From Geosiphon pyriformis (taxonomy: Eukaryota > Glomeromycota > Glomeromycetes > Archaeosporales > Geosiphonaceae), in assembly GCA_016748015.1 (NCBI GenBank), contig JAAOMT010000553.1:1-64000 (forward strand): a DNA stretch of 64,000 nucleotides, in the 5' to 3' direction. The translations under genes were made by a program, and so were the position numbers. The stretch's first letter is position 1, and each line of letters begins with the position of its first letter. Shown in pieces: positions 1 through 10,245 of the stretch. A model generated the notes under the pieces. It did not search any database, had not been told where the DNA came from, and was given only the letters and a program-made list of their open reading frames with translations.

Positions 1-839
1 CCTAATATTTTCGAAGAAAAGCTTACGGTGCCAATCAAGAAAATCCATGGGGTAAGCACGATGATGACAAAACTATAGGTCAGCCAGATTGGTGCCAGGC
101 GCTCGGATTCCTTAAATATGTGATGGATCTCAGGGAGCGGTCCATACTTAATCGGTGGTGGCAATGATGGTTTCTTTAGGACTTTTATGTGGGCCGTCCC
201 AATGGTATATTTTATTGGATGGTTGCTTGAAAAAGTCCCGATTATCAAATCTAGGGTGTAATCTGCGGAAGCCATTATAAGTTCCCTCGGTGCCGATTTC
301 ATGTCCTATTAATCGAAATTATTGGTGTTACTCATGATTGTGTCTAAACTCTACTTTAAGAAAGTTTTATTTACTAATTCTAGGCGAGCTTTGCCGTTGT
401 CTCGGACTTGCAGAATCAATACTGCTTGGGCATTGGTTTTTTCGTTGGTTAAAGTGAGGAAAGCTTGATGCGGTTGGTGAAAAACTTTTTCATTCTTCAA
501 GTCACGAATAGTTAAAATTATCTTTAAGTTATCATCTTCAACAAGTTGTAACGGGGATTCTAACGGAGCTGGATATTCTAAACTTCAATCGTATCGTAAA
601 CGGAGTTAATTTTATACTTTTTTATACAATTTACTTCGGAATACCAAAGTATACATGACTTGGAGCGGAATTCAGTACCTTTCTGATACTCTTCGAACTC
701 CGTCACTTCCCGTTACTGCCAGTTTAACATTTTTAATGGCATAGTGAATTTCTTCGGCTCTTGTTAAAAACACTGCCGAAAATATAATTGTGTATAATTG
801 CCATGATATTATTAAAGAAAAAAGAGAATAGTACTTCAT
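1..839 (-). CDS. SWP1: Ribophorin II / Swp1, oligosaccharyltransferase subunit (partial)
   Basis: Seen: three exons on the minus strand, 839-679, 582-375 and 305 to about 27, joined by GT-AG introns that keep frame. The protein opens with a hydrophobic signal peptide after ATG 839-837. The third exon encodes motifs typical of the ribophorin II C-terminal domain (SADYTLDLIIG, IKYGPLPEIHHIF) followed by the start of a membrane segment (APIWLTYSFVIIVLTPWIF). A likely donor at 26-21 suggests that the last membrane exon lies beyond the window. Family knowledge: Swp1/RPN2 is a non-catalytic subunit of the ER oligosaccharyltransferase that transfers glycans to asparagine. About 216 residues are visible; the yeast protein is roughly 290. 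Its neighbour YOS9 diverges from the same promoter region. The identification is firm; exact splice sites are inferred by eye. Confidence 0.88.
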
Positions 840-1040
840 TGAGGCCAAAAAGTAAAATTGGTGTTGAGCCTAACGAGGTTGAATAAATAAATAAATCAAT
901 GTTTGCCACGTCTCAAAAGGACTTTCCAATACGGATAGGATCGACGAAATTAGGCATCGCTAAAACAGGTTTTTTATGATAACCGTTAAAAAAAAGTTGA
1001 TGTCAAACCTTCGAACACTGTTTCTCGAGTCTAATCAAAA
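840..1040. promoter_or_regulatory. Shared divergent promoter region of SWP1 and YOS9
   Basis: These 201 bases separate the start codons of two divergently transcribed ER glycoprotein genes. The stretch holds a short ATAA repeat (about 884-896) and an A-run (about 988-995). No specific factor site is recognisable. The call rests on geometry alone. Confidence 0.5.
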
Positions 1041-3061
1041 ATGCCGTGTTCAAAGTTTTCAAATAAGTTAATCTATTTTGTATTAGTAGTTTTTTCGTTG
1101 AATTTGATTCAGTCTATTAAGAAGCCATACGTAGGAGCCTTTTCAATTTCATGGGTTTTTGAAGACCTTCTAGCTCACCCACGTTACAAAGTACTAATCG
1201 GCTCACGCTTCGTCGCCGACAGTAGCTTAGACAGTTTCTTTCCCGAGCCACGTGTACCTGAAAAGGTCTGTATGAATTTTAACAAACTATTGGGTTTTTC
1301 CAGTTATCAAAACTCAATCACATTCTTTAAAGGAAACATCAAGTGTAGTTCCCAGCATTCCACATTATATAAAATCTGAAGAAAGGGAGATAGATATAAA
1401 TCCCAGCTATGTAGTTATGCGCACTTCTTCTGGGCAAAGATATTTGTGTCAAATACCACCAATAGCTAATAATCCATCAGCGGAAGAAAATAAACCCGAG
1501 ACAAAAAAGCCTGGAGACCTTGAAGTCTTAAAAAAAGGCTTAGAACTTTTAGAACCGATGAAAAAAGAAAATTGCATTTATTTCGTAAGAGGAATTTACT
1601 TTTTATGTTAATGACAAATTCTGCTGAATAGATAAAGAGAACGCATTGATTGGTGAAATTTTTTGCATTGCAATGAAATAAGCATCAGGGTTGGTGGACG
1701 TATGAATATTGTCATTTAAAGTGAGTGTCCGCCCTGATCATTCCTAAATAGAAAAACTTGAGAAATTCTAACGATTCTACAACCTTTAGACATATACGTC
1801 AATTTCATCAAATAATTGAAAAAGGGATCGTACCTGTGGAAGATCCTAATTCCCGTTCATATTACTTGGGAAAATATGATCCGAAACAAGCTTCATTGCC
1901 TCACTCTAATGCAGTTGGTAAAAAGGGAAAGAAACGTTCTCCACCTTTGAGCACGGACTTGCAAGCTGTTGATGAAAAAAAAATATTAGTGTTGCGCTGG
2001 AGTGATGGAACTAATTGTGACTTGACAGGAAAACCACGAAGAGTTGAGATTCAGGTGAATGATCAACTCTTTCAATTAGCGATTTATACTATAATAAATA
2101 TCATCCATTAATTATTGGCTTGATAATTTAGTTTCATTGTAATACTCAACCAAGGGATACTATAGCCTTGATCAAGGAGACCAACACCTGTCAGTATCTA
2201 GTGATGATTCATACGCCGCGGCTTTGCGCTGATCCGGCATTTCTCAGTAAAACTTCGGGAAAAGTTAATGATATAGAATGTAATCCAGTTGTTTCAGATG
2301 CCTTTTATGAGATAAAATTAGAAGAGAGTCAAAAGCGCTTAGAAAGTGGTGGGAATAATCCCCAGAAAACGGAAAATTTAAAGCCAGAGGCTGAGGAACA
2401 AGCAACTAGTTCTGATTCAAGTACTGGAGAAACTAAAGGAGATAAAAGTTCTGGGAGCTCTGATAATCAGGCGAAGGAAACTTCAGATTTGCCCAAGGAG
2501 GAAGGTTCATCCAAGGCAAAATCTCCTGTTAAAGTTGGAGACTTGACTGACGAGGATGTTACCTCTGCTGCCAAGAAAGTTCTGGATCGCTGGCGCGAAC
2601 AAATACGTGTTTTAGGAAATAAGGCGGGATTGCAACTCAAAGATATTGAAATTGAATTTGAAGACGATGATAAAGTTGCAGATGGAATCAAAAGAGGCAT
2701 GGGTAAATTCAAAAAAATCAAAGTCTTTTTCTATGATGAAAATGGGCAAGTTACACCAGTGAAAGACGCTGAAGAGCTCTTGCGGAAAATCCAAAAGTTA
2801 AGCAGTACTGATGCCAAAGGGGCGGAAGGAGAGCAAACACAGACAGGATCTGTTGGAACTGATTTTCAGACAATGTTGGAAAAACTAATTGTGGATGAAG
2901 CGGGCAAGATTGGCACGATAACCACTGTAAAGAGAAAAAAGGTCGAGTTCAAACCTTCCGATCAAGAACGACTTAGTAAAATGTACGAAACTGTTTATGA
3001 AAGGGATGAAAATGGGGAACAAACAGAAGACGAACAAGAAAATAGAAAAGCAAAATTGTGA
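1041..3061 (+). CDS. YOS9: OS-9/Yos9-type ER lectin (MRH domain), ERAD
   Basis: Seen: exons 1041-1269, 1304-1584, 1689-1720, 1763-2054 and 2132-3061 join in frame to about 587 residues. A hydrophobic signal peptide lies at residues 1-25. The OS-9 N-terminal strand segment (FSISWVFEDLL) is followed by the mannose-6-phosphate receptor homology domain: YLCQIP, the 32-nt exon coding GWWTYEYCHL, IRQFHQ, YYLGKY, LRWSDGTNCDLTGKPRRVEIQ split near its end, and IKETNTCQYLVMIHTPRLC. These carry the conserved cysteines and glycan-binding Q/R/E/Y pattern of the family. The C-terminal half is acidic and low-complexity. Family knowledge: Yos9/OS-9 reads trimmed mannose on misfolded glycoproteins and hands them to the Hrd1 ubiquitin ligase. 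Intron 1 would be only 34 nt; an alternative donor at 1252 also keeps frame. No KDEL-type C-terminus is seen. Confidence 0.88.
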
Positions 3062-3422
3062 CACTGTTTATTGTAATTGAGTTATTTTTTTTTTCGGAAC
3101 ATTAATCACGGATTTTTGATGCTGCCTTTTCTTATGTTTGCCTTATTAGTTGTGGTCTTTAGCATTTATTTTAATAAATAATTTATATTGGTAAGTTCGC
3201 TTGCCCTGAGTCATGTAACACAAATTAGAGGCAATTTTTGAAATTCATGTGATCGTGCACAATTTTTTATTGATGGCTTTTAAAAAATCATAAATTTTTG
3301 GGTTTTGCAAAATTAGGAATAGAATATAACTATTGAGCACACTTCAATAAAAAAATACCCTGAAATATCGTATCATTACCCGCAAATCAGCCTGAGCAGC
3401 ATAATTCATCAAGTTCTTTGAC
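3062..3422. other. Intergenic, YOS9 3' flank
   Basis: 361 bases with T- and A-rich runs. A poly(A)-signal-like AATAAA occurs near 3172-3182. No ORF, RNA gene or repeat was recognised. Confidence 0.5.
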
Positions 3423-3789
3423 ATGCTTCGGGCAGTAGCTACTCTATATAGCAGTAAAAATATAGGGAGCCGCATTTTAAGCCCGCCTCTCCGAACTCAA
3501 GGATCACCTTTCAAACTGAACCTTCTCTTGGGGCCTATTTTCAACAGTTTTAATAGGTCTCCAGTTTCTTCAAACTTGTTGAACTCCTTCGACCAAGTCC
3601 AAACTCGCTCTGTTAGCTGGCACCCACCACGAAAGTTAAGGCGAAAAACTAAGGCATATCGTGCGTTCCTCAAGGTACGCCCGATAACATTCTCTTTAAC
3701 CAATTAATAACTATATAGCTGATCTTGATGTTTCACAATAGAAAAAATGGAAGAGATTAAAGAAGAACAAACATAGAGGAAGAACATAA
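3423..3789 (+). CDS. Small basic protein, probably mitochondrion-targeted
   Basis: Seen: two exons, 3423-3674 and 3742-3789, joined at a phase-0 GT-AG intron, giving 99 residues. The first ~60 residues are rich in Ser, Arg and Leu and almost free of acidic residues, as in mitochondrial presequences. The C-terminus is extremely basic: HPPRKLRRKTKAYRAFLK continues into a Lys/Arg-rich exon 2 ending near KNKHRGRT. The gene is single and compact between YOS9 and a decayed hypothetical gene, with its own start and stop. Size and charge suit a small mitochondrial ribosomal protein, but I could not match it to a named bL34, bL35, bL36, bS21 or mS38 family, so no symbol is given. Confidence 0.55.
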
Positions 3790-4115
3790 TGATTTAATTA
3801 TTAAAAGTGAAATATAACTCGAGTCGCGATATAGTGATTTTATCTATTATGTTTGAAAGTTGGATTTCTTCAGACAACTTGCTGTAACAAAACCTGACAG
3901 TGAACATATGCTGTTTTTGTGACATCACTGTCAACAATACCTTTCGCTCTTATTACCCACGCGTTCGCTTTTTCGCGTTCACCGCTAGTCACGTTATCAA
4001 CGCTCCCTTTTCGTTTCTACTTTCATTGCCTCATTGAGGAATTTATAATTGGAATAAATGAATCCCCAAATTTTTATGTCTATTATTTAACGATTTAGTG
4101 TTTTATAGTATTATA
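3790..4115. other. Intergenic spacer
   Basis: 326 bases between the small basic gene and the decayed hypothetical gene. Nothing beyond AT-rich sequence was recognised. Confidence 0.5.
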
Positions 4116-6253
4116 ATGTATAACAAAACCAGACAAACAATGCGGTGGCTTAGCGACGCGCTATACAACGAAAATTTTTCTAACCCCGACACGAAATTTG
4201 TTATTAAACAACACTCAAATTTATTCACGGATGATCAATTAAGGGATTTTTGGCTTTTTGGCTTTTTGATAAACACTCGATATCTACCTACTCTTTTATA
4301 ATGAGTGAAACAAACGTGAAGTGGATGCTAACCTGCCCTAATCCAAGCCCTCTTGCCTTTTTTCGATTTGCTTTTTCGATGCACCGGGCTCGGGCTTTTG
4401 ATACATATAACAAAGTCTTTGAATCGGCTTTGAAAGAATGTGAGGATAAAGATATGGTGGTTCAATAAAGACTTTTAAAAGTTCAAAAAAATTTTATTGT
4501 ATGTAATTGAATGTGTTTTTACTCTAGTGTTTAATATCAAAACATAAGGTAGTATTACTAAACTGTTCTTTCTGCTAAATAGCTTCAGAGTGAAACTGAT
4601 TGGGAAATATGGTTAATCGAAAGGAAGGCGGTATGTTCACCACATGCTTTTAACATATAACTTTGTGATTAATACTTATATTCATGTTCTATAGATTCAA
4701 GTAAAACGTTCAATTACAAAAACAAATATGGACAAAGTTAGTAATATTTTCGAAATTTAATTTTGATTTGAAGTCTCAAAGTTATGCTAAAGAAAATCTC
4801 TATTACAGGATACAGTTGAAATTACTACAAACAACGTTGATTGCAATGATGAATATAGTAGTGAACAGGACAACAAGAAAGGCCTTGATGAAAATTCTTT
4901 GATAGCTAATGAAATACTAGAATGGCTCGAATCAAATCAAGAAAAACTTGCTGAAGAAGAAAATTTTGAAGCGATGATGCCATTTAATGTGATCGAAAAA
5001 AAAGTTCAGAGGAACGTTAAACACTTCGTACTCTCAAGTCAGCTGGATATGTTTAAAAAACTTAGTGAGCTACGTTCAAAAATTCCATTAAAAGACAAGA
5101 TTTTAAATCCTGCTTATTATGGAATTATTGATTTGACCGGACAGTATATTGGGCTTAAAGCTGAATTTGCTGCTTGTGATTGGCAAGAACTTCGGGATAT
5201 ATTTGACGCTGTTGTTCGGTGGCAATCAATCCAAACACCTGCACATTTTGCCAATTATTTTGATCAACATTGCATATTGCCTCCCAAGTCCAAGGCAGAT
5301 TTAATTAAATTTCATACTACGGTTGAATTCCTGTAAGTATAGAGTTTTTTTTATTACAATCTATATATTTGATATGTTACTAATCTCTATTAATTTACCC
5401 TATATACACAGACGAACGAGCTATCCTATCAAAAACGATATGTCTGAAAATCATGCAATCCATGCACTGTACTATCCTTTAATCAATACAATTCTCAATG
5501 ATAGTGATGATGACGCATTGGTACTGGAATGGGTAAGTATAGGTGATTTTATATTTGAAAAACGGTTAATAATTTAAGAACTAAAATAATTTTTGCTTCA
5601 AAGGATGAAGCCGTTTCTTGTTCGGGTTCTGACGCTAAAAACAGTGACACAAGTCCTGAGAACAAAGCAAAAATTGGGCACAAGGTTGATTTCAAAATTA
5701 CCTTGGAAAACGCCAATTATGTATTGCAAATTGTGCATGGTGAGGTATCTGGTGGGATCAAGAATAAAAAGCCAGAAGCTTGTAAAAGTAAATAATGGCT
5801 TGACAAGCTGAAGCTTATGGTTATGTTACGAGATGAGTTAAACAAGCTCATCAAAACATATAGCAAGTTGGATGGTGCGGAGTTTTTAAATTTTGCTGTG
5901 TATGGAGTTCAGGTGATTGGTATGTATTTATGTTACATTGTTTATCTGAAAGTTAGCATGTTCATAAACTAATTTAATGTGATTTTTATTTAAGATTTCA
6001 ATTAAATGTCTATTCCATGATCTGGTGTGGTGGAGGCGTTTATCTTTTTGGATTAATTGATCAATGTTTTATACCACATCATCTGGAGACTTTTTATTCG
6101 CTAGAAGGAGTTTACACAGTTTTGAAAACATTAAAAATGAAAGTTGCAACTTCTAAAGAATTAATTGAAATTGAACAGAAACATGCGAGGAAAAGAAGAC
6201 GATCTGTACACGAACTCCAACAAAACAATGAAAATAAAAAGATAAAAAAATAA
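4116..6253 (+). pseudogene. Broken lineage-specific hypothetical gene (possible PD-(D/E)XK-like core)
   Basis: Seen: a multi-exon gene with exons about 4116-4455, 4589-4630, 4695-4736, 4809-5332, 5412-5532, 5604-5919 and 5995-6253. Most junctions keep frame. Three lesions interrupt it: an 8-bp tandem duplication at 4246-4263 shifts frame inside FWLFDKHS; an in-frame TAA lies at 5793-5795; and the last intron joins one base out of frame. The C-terminal exons read YSMIWCGGGVYLFGLIDQC and a basic tail ending KKIKK. I recognise the general layout (variable N-terminus, conserved GEVSGG, DKLKLMVMLRDELNKL, then a YSM/GVYLF block) as a multi-copy Glomeromycotina-type hypothetical family. Inference: the spacing of KVDFKI, GEVSGG and DKLKL resembles a PD-(D/E)XK nuclease-like core with an altered E-x-K, unproven. 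The lesions could also be assembly errors. Confidence 0.55.
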
Positions 6254-7989
6254 AAAACTAGTATTTTATTAATAGTTATAATTAAGAGCTATTTGATTCA
6301 TAATAAGTAAAAATATTTTGAAGTGTTAAATAGAAACAATAATGATTAAAATTTATAAGGTTGGATAATAGTTTTTTATTTGAAATAAAAATAAGCTTGA
6401 ATCAAGATGAGAATAGTTTTTAATTTTTTGATATTTTTATTTATTATATTATAATATTAATATTTAATTGATTAATTAATACTATTTATCATTATTGTTG
6501 CTTTTTTTATTTAAGTAATAATATTTTTATTTTAAAATTCAAGAATAATATTATTTAAATAAAAAATAGCAAAATTATATAATATATAATATATCAATTA
6601 AAGTATTAGCAAAAATAATATAATTAAAAAAAATTACTGAAATATTTAAGAAATAACAAAAATACTAAAAATACTAAAATACTAAAAATATTTTAATAAG
6701 TCCAAAAATAATTAAAAAATATTAATATTATATATTATTAAAAATAAATATACATAATAATAATAATAGAAAAAAAAAATATTAAAACAATTAATTAATT
6801 ACAAGACTTAAAACTTATTTTTATTTTAATGTTAAATTAATTATTTTAATAAAAATTTTTATTATTATTAACAAAAACTCATAAATTTAAAATATAATTA
6901 ATAAAAATTATTTAAAAACTGAATTTATTTTTAATATATCAAATACTTAAAACATAAATCAAATATTATTATTTTAAAACAATTGTTTTTAATTATAATT
7001 ATTAACAAAATATTAATTTTTATTTTTATTTTTTTATTTTATATATAATTGTTTTTTATTATTAAACTAATTTATTAAAAAAAATTAAAATTATAATATT
7101 AAAACTTTCTTAACAAAATACACAAAAAAAAACATAAAATTAAACTTATAAAAAGTTAGATGATTTATTAAAAGAATAAAAAACATCAAAATAAATCTGT
7201 TATAATATAATACAGATTCTTTGTTTTTTTAATTTTATGATCATAATTAAAGCAAAAAGTAAAAAATTTATATTTGATATTTTTTTTAAAATATCTAATA
7301 AAGTTTTAACCAAAAAAGTTTTTTTGATTGTAAAAGCAGTTAAGCAAAATATCCTAGAAGCTTTTTTCTTAAATAATAGTAATAAAAAACTATTATTAAT
7401 GACTATTAAAGCATTTTTTTTATTTGTTATTTAAATTTGAATTTAGTTTAGATTCAATAATTTAAGTTTGGTTTAAGTTCAAAATTTAACTAAAATTTCT
7501 GTTCAAATTTAGTTTAATTTAAATTCAAATAATATAATATATACAGTTTTTATTAATGTTTTATAAAAATTGCTTTAAATATTACAGTTTAATTGTGTAA
7601 TTATTTATAAGTATTTTAAAATTAGTGTTTATTAAATTTACAGATTTTATTATTAAATATAAAAATTACATAAATAATTTTACCAAATTTTAAAAAAGTA
7701 AATAATTTTAATAGTCTTTAATTTTTTTTAAAAAACTATTATTAATTGTAAAAAAATTAATATTAAGAACAAAAAACTTTTTAACAAAAATATTTATTTT
7801 GATTTTAAAAAAAAAACATTTAAATTAGTATTAATTAAAATTAATCTTATTTAAAAATTTAACAACTATTAAACAAGTTTTAATTTAAATATTTTTTAAT
7901 CAAGTATTTTTTGTTTATATTAAAACTTTTTGTTTTAATTGTATTTTTAATATTAATATTTTTTAGTTTGGTTTTTTTTTTTATTAATA
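6254..7989. other. Extremely AT-rich, low-complexity intergenic region
   Basis: About 1.7 kb, almost entirely A and T with homopolymer runs. One open stretch (7237-7434, plus) reads as Lys/Phe/Ile-rich; a fragment around VKAVKQNILEAF loosely resembles a linker I associate with LINE ORFs of these fungi. That is too weak to call. Otherwise nothing was recognised; probably decayed transposon sequence. Confidence 0.4.
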
Positions 7990-8223
7990 TTTTATAATTA
8001 AGACCCAAATGCCACTTAGCACAATACATTAAATTAAGTAATTTAAACTAGATACAAATCATGCATTTTTTATATGTAATCAGCCATTTAGGCTAATCAG
8101 AACAATACTATAAATTTATCTTAACAGAAACTATATAATTAGTACCAGAAAAAAAACTGCAGAATTTATAATAATTAAAACTAATGTTATGTGTTTCTAC
8201 AATCTTAAGCAACCCGACAACAC
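7990..8223 (-). mobile_element. LINE 3'-end fragment (copy 3)
   Basis: Read on the minus strand, the block containing GGCTGATTACATATAA (near 8073-8095) and the following ~90 bases match, with gaps, the 3' end of the plus-strand LINE at about 27130-27240 and the minus-strand LINE end near 42360-42530. No coding part was recognised. It abuts the solo LTR at 8224. Confidence 0.5.
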
Positions 8224-9171
8224 TATTACTGAAGGTTTTTGGTCTCTTTTCTTAAATGTTGTTAATGTCTGTTTGCTGTAAATTCACAACTAAAGAAAGT
8301 AGTTGGACCTCCAATAACTGAATTTATCTTCAAATTATCTCTTATAATTTGAATTGTTGGGTTTATAAGTGAAATAACCAATTTCATGCCAGTTGCTTTG
8401 TGTAGTTACGTTGTAGTAAATATCAACTCTTTTTCAGAAATTGCTCATCTGGAAGCTCATTAAAAATGTGTAGTTACTTTGCTATGAAAGTCAACGCTTC
8501 TACAGGAATCTTGTCTGTAGACTACCCTAATAATTATAATGAGAAAAAAAAATAAAATAAAAGAAATGTAAAAAAAATAGAATTGTATTAAGGGAAACGT
8601 TTTCTATTCAGGCCTGGAGTTACTAACAAATTACTGAAATTGGTAGCTAATCAGTTTCAAAATGTTAGTTGTGTTGAGAGAATTTCAAGTGTAATAATTT
8701 TAAAGGATTTGGTTTTTGAATATTTTAATTTTTATTTAAGATATGTTAAAGATGATTTGTTCTAATTAAGATATTTAAAATAAGATACTATGGTAAGATA
8801 CATTTTCTTGAAGAGAGAAGCTTTTCTTTTATACAACTTGTTATAGTACTAGTCTTTGAACTTGCACTTTTCTCTTTGCTTTAATTTCGGTGAACTAAAG
8901 ATACATTTCAGCAAACTACAAATTATTGATTATTTCGGCCAATTTTCATCAATTTCGGCGAATTTTGACTATATTAAATGGTTCAGGGTATTGTGTAATT
9001 TGATTATCTTAATTTCTATGATACAAATCGGATTATTAATTGAATGATGATATTTGATAATTTGGTTAAATAATAAGTAATAATTGAAATGATAATAATA
9101 TATGTTAATTAATAATAAGAATTATGAAGATAATTTCATGCTAATTAATAGCTAAAATTTTACTGGTAACA
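8224..9171 (-). mobile_element. Solo LTR of gypsy family A
   Basis: Minus-strand copy of the element A LTR along its full length: it begins at 9171 as TGTTACCAGTA and ends at 8224 as GTAATA (consensus GTAACA). It carries the same TATAAAAG box, the adjacent short hairpin and the CAGGCCTGG stretch. Length is about 948 bp against 975 for the intact copy. No internal region is attached. The flanks differ in type (LINE 3' end on one side, family B LTR on the other) and no target duplication is visible. Confidence 0.75.
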
Positions 9172-9758
9172 GCATTAATTTTTTAATCAATTAGTAAATA
9201 ATAAACAAAACAAAAAAGAGAAAAGAAAATAAAAAAATAAGCCAAGACAAGAAAGAGTTAGTATTTTATCAATAGCTGTGATCAAAAGTTATTGGTCCAA
9301 TATAGTTAAGTATTAGCAACTATTAACATAAGTTGTTGATAGTGGAAAGATGGATTGTAATGTTTAATAAGTATTTTATTAATATTTGATGTTTTCACTT
9401 CAAGTTATAGAATACTATCATATAAAAGAATAGATAAGGAATAAAACTGGAGATTCTAAACTAAGAATTCTGTCTTTTTTGCTTCTACTGCCACTATTAT
9501 ATATACATAAATTTTGTTATATGAAATTCCTTGAATTCTTTAATTCTCTAACCAGAAATCTTGGAATTTCTGAAATTTTGTAATTTTTTAAGAAAAATCC
9601 TAAAATTCTGGAATCTTGTAATTCTTTATACTAGAATTTTGTAATTCTGAAATTCTGCAATTCTCTGAGAAAAATCTTGAAATTCCACTTTTATTACATT
9701 TTATTCTGATTGGCTAATTCGTATATTAATATATAATTCCTATATTCTATAAGTAACA
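9172..9758 (-). mobile_element. Family B LTR fragment (element H)
   Basis: On the minus strand it starts at 9758 with TGTTACTTATAG and continues through the GAATTC-rich minisatellite (about 9530-9690), a TATA-like stretch and an A/T tract, stopping where the solo family A LTR begins. The last third of a normal ~900-bp LTR is missing. Confidence 0.65.
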
Positions 9759-9824
9759 CTGAATTCACTTATTTCTTTTGTTATAATCCCTAATTTTTCT
9801 CTTTTTCTTACTAATACTAATTGA
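9759..9824 (-). pseudogene. dUTPase/pol junction remnant of a gypsy element
   Basis: The minus-strand translation contains QLVLVRKREKLGII and KEISEF, matching the post-dUTPase segment of element E (QLVSVENSKKLGITA, near 63540-63590) and element C (near 51765-51840). It sits directly against an LTR start at 9758, so RT, RNase H and integrase have been lost here. Confidence 0.5.
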
Positions 9825-10209
9825 TATTACAGATGATTATTTGGAGTGGTTGGAATAAATAACAAACTTGTAATTTGGTGCTAAATGGCTTAATAATGTT
9901 ATTTGAAAGTTTTGCATAATCTAAAGGTTTTGGTTAAGTTCTTTATATAATAAACAGAGATTCAATAATAATATCCTTTGGTAATGTTTCTAATTTTTTT
10001 TTTCCAACTCTCAAGTTGATATGCTTTAGTGTTTGTAGTCTTCTGGAAAGTTTTTTTGTTAATTTTTTTCTTAGTTTAATGGCCAGTTTTTTGGTAAACT
10101 ATCCTTAAATTCTGAATTGTCTATTCTTATTCTTGGGTTTTTTACCAGTTTTGTTGACATCAATTGCTCAGTGCTTAATCCTTTTAACCATTTATTAAAT
10201 TACAAACAA

Positions 10210-10245
<36 letters not shown>

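Noticed and set aside
6254-8000. Mitochondrial DNA insertion (because of extreme AT content)
   Set aside because: No recognisable mitochondrial protein, rRNA or tRNA sequence; LINE fragments nearby explain the composition.
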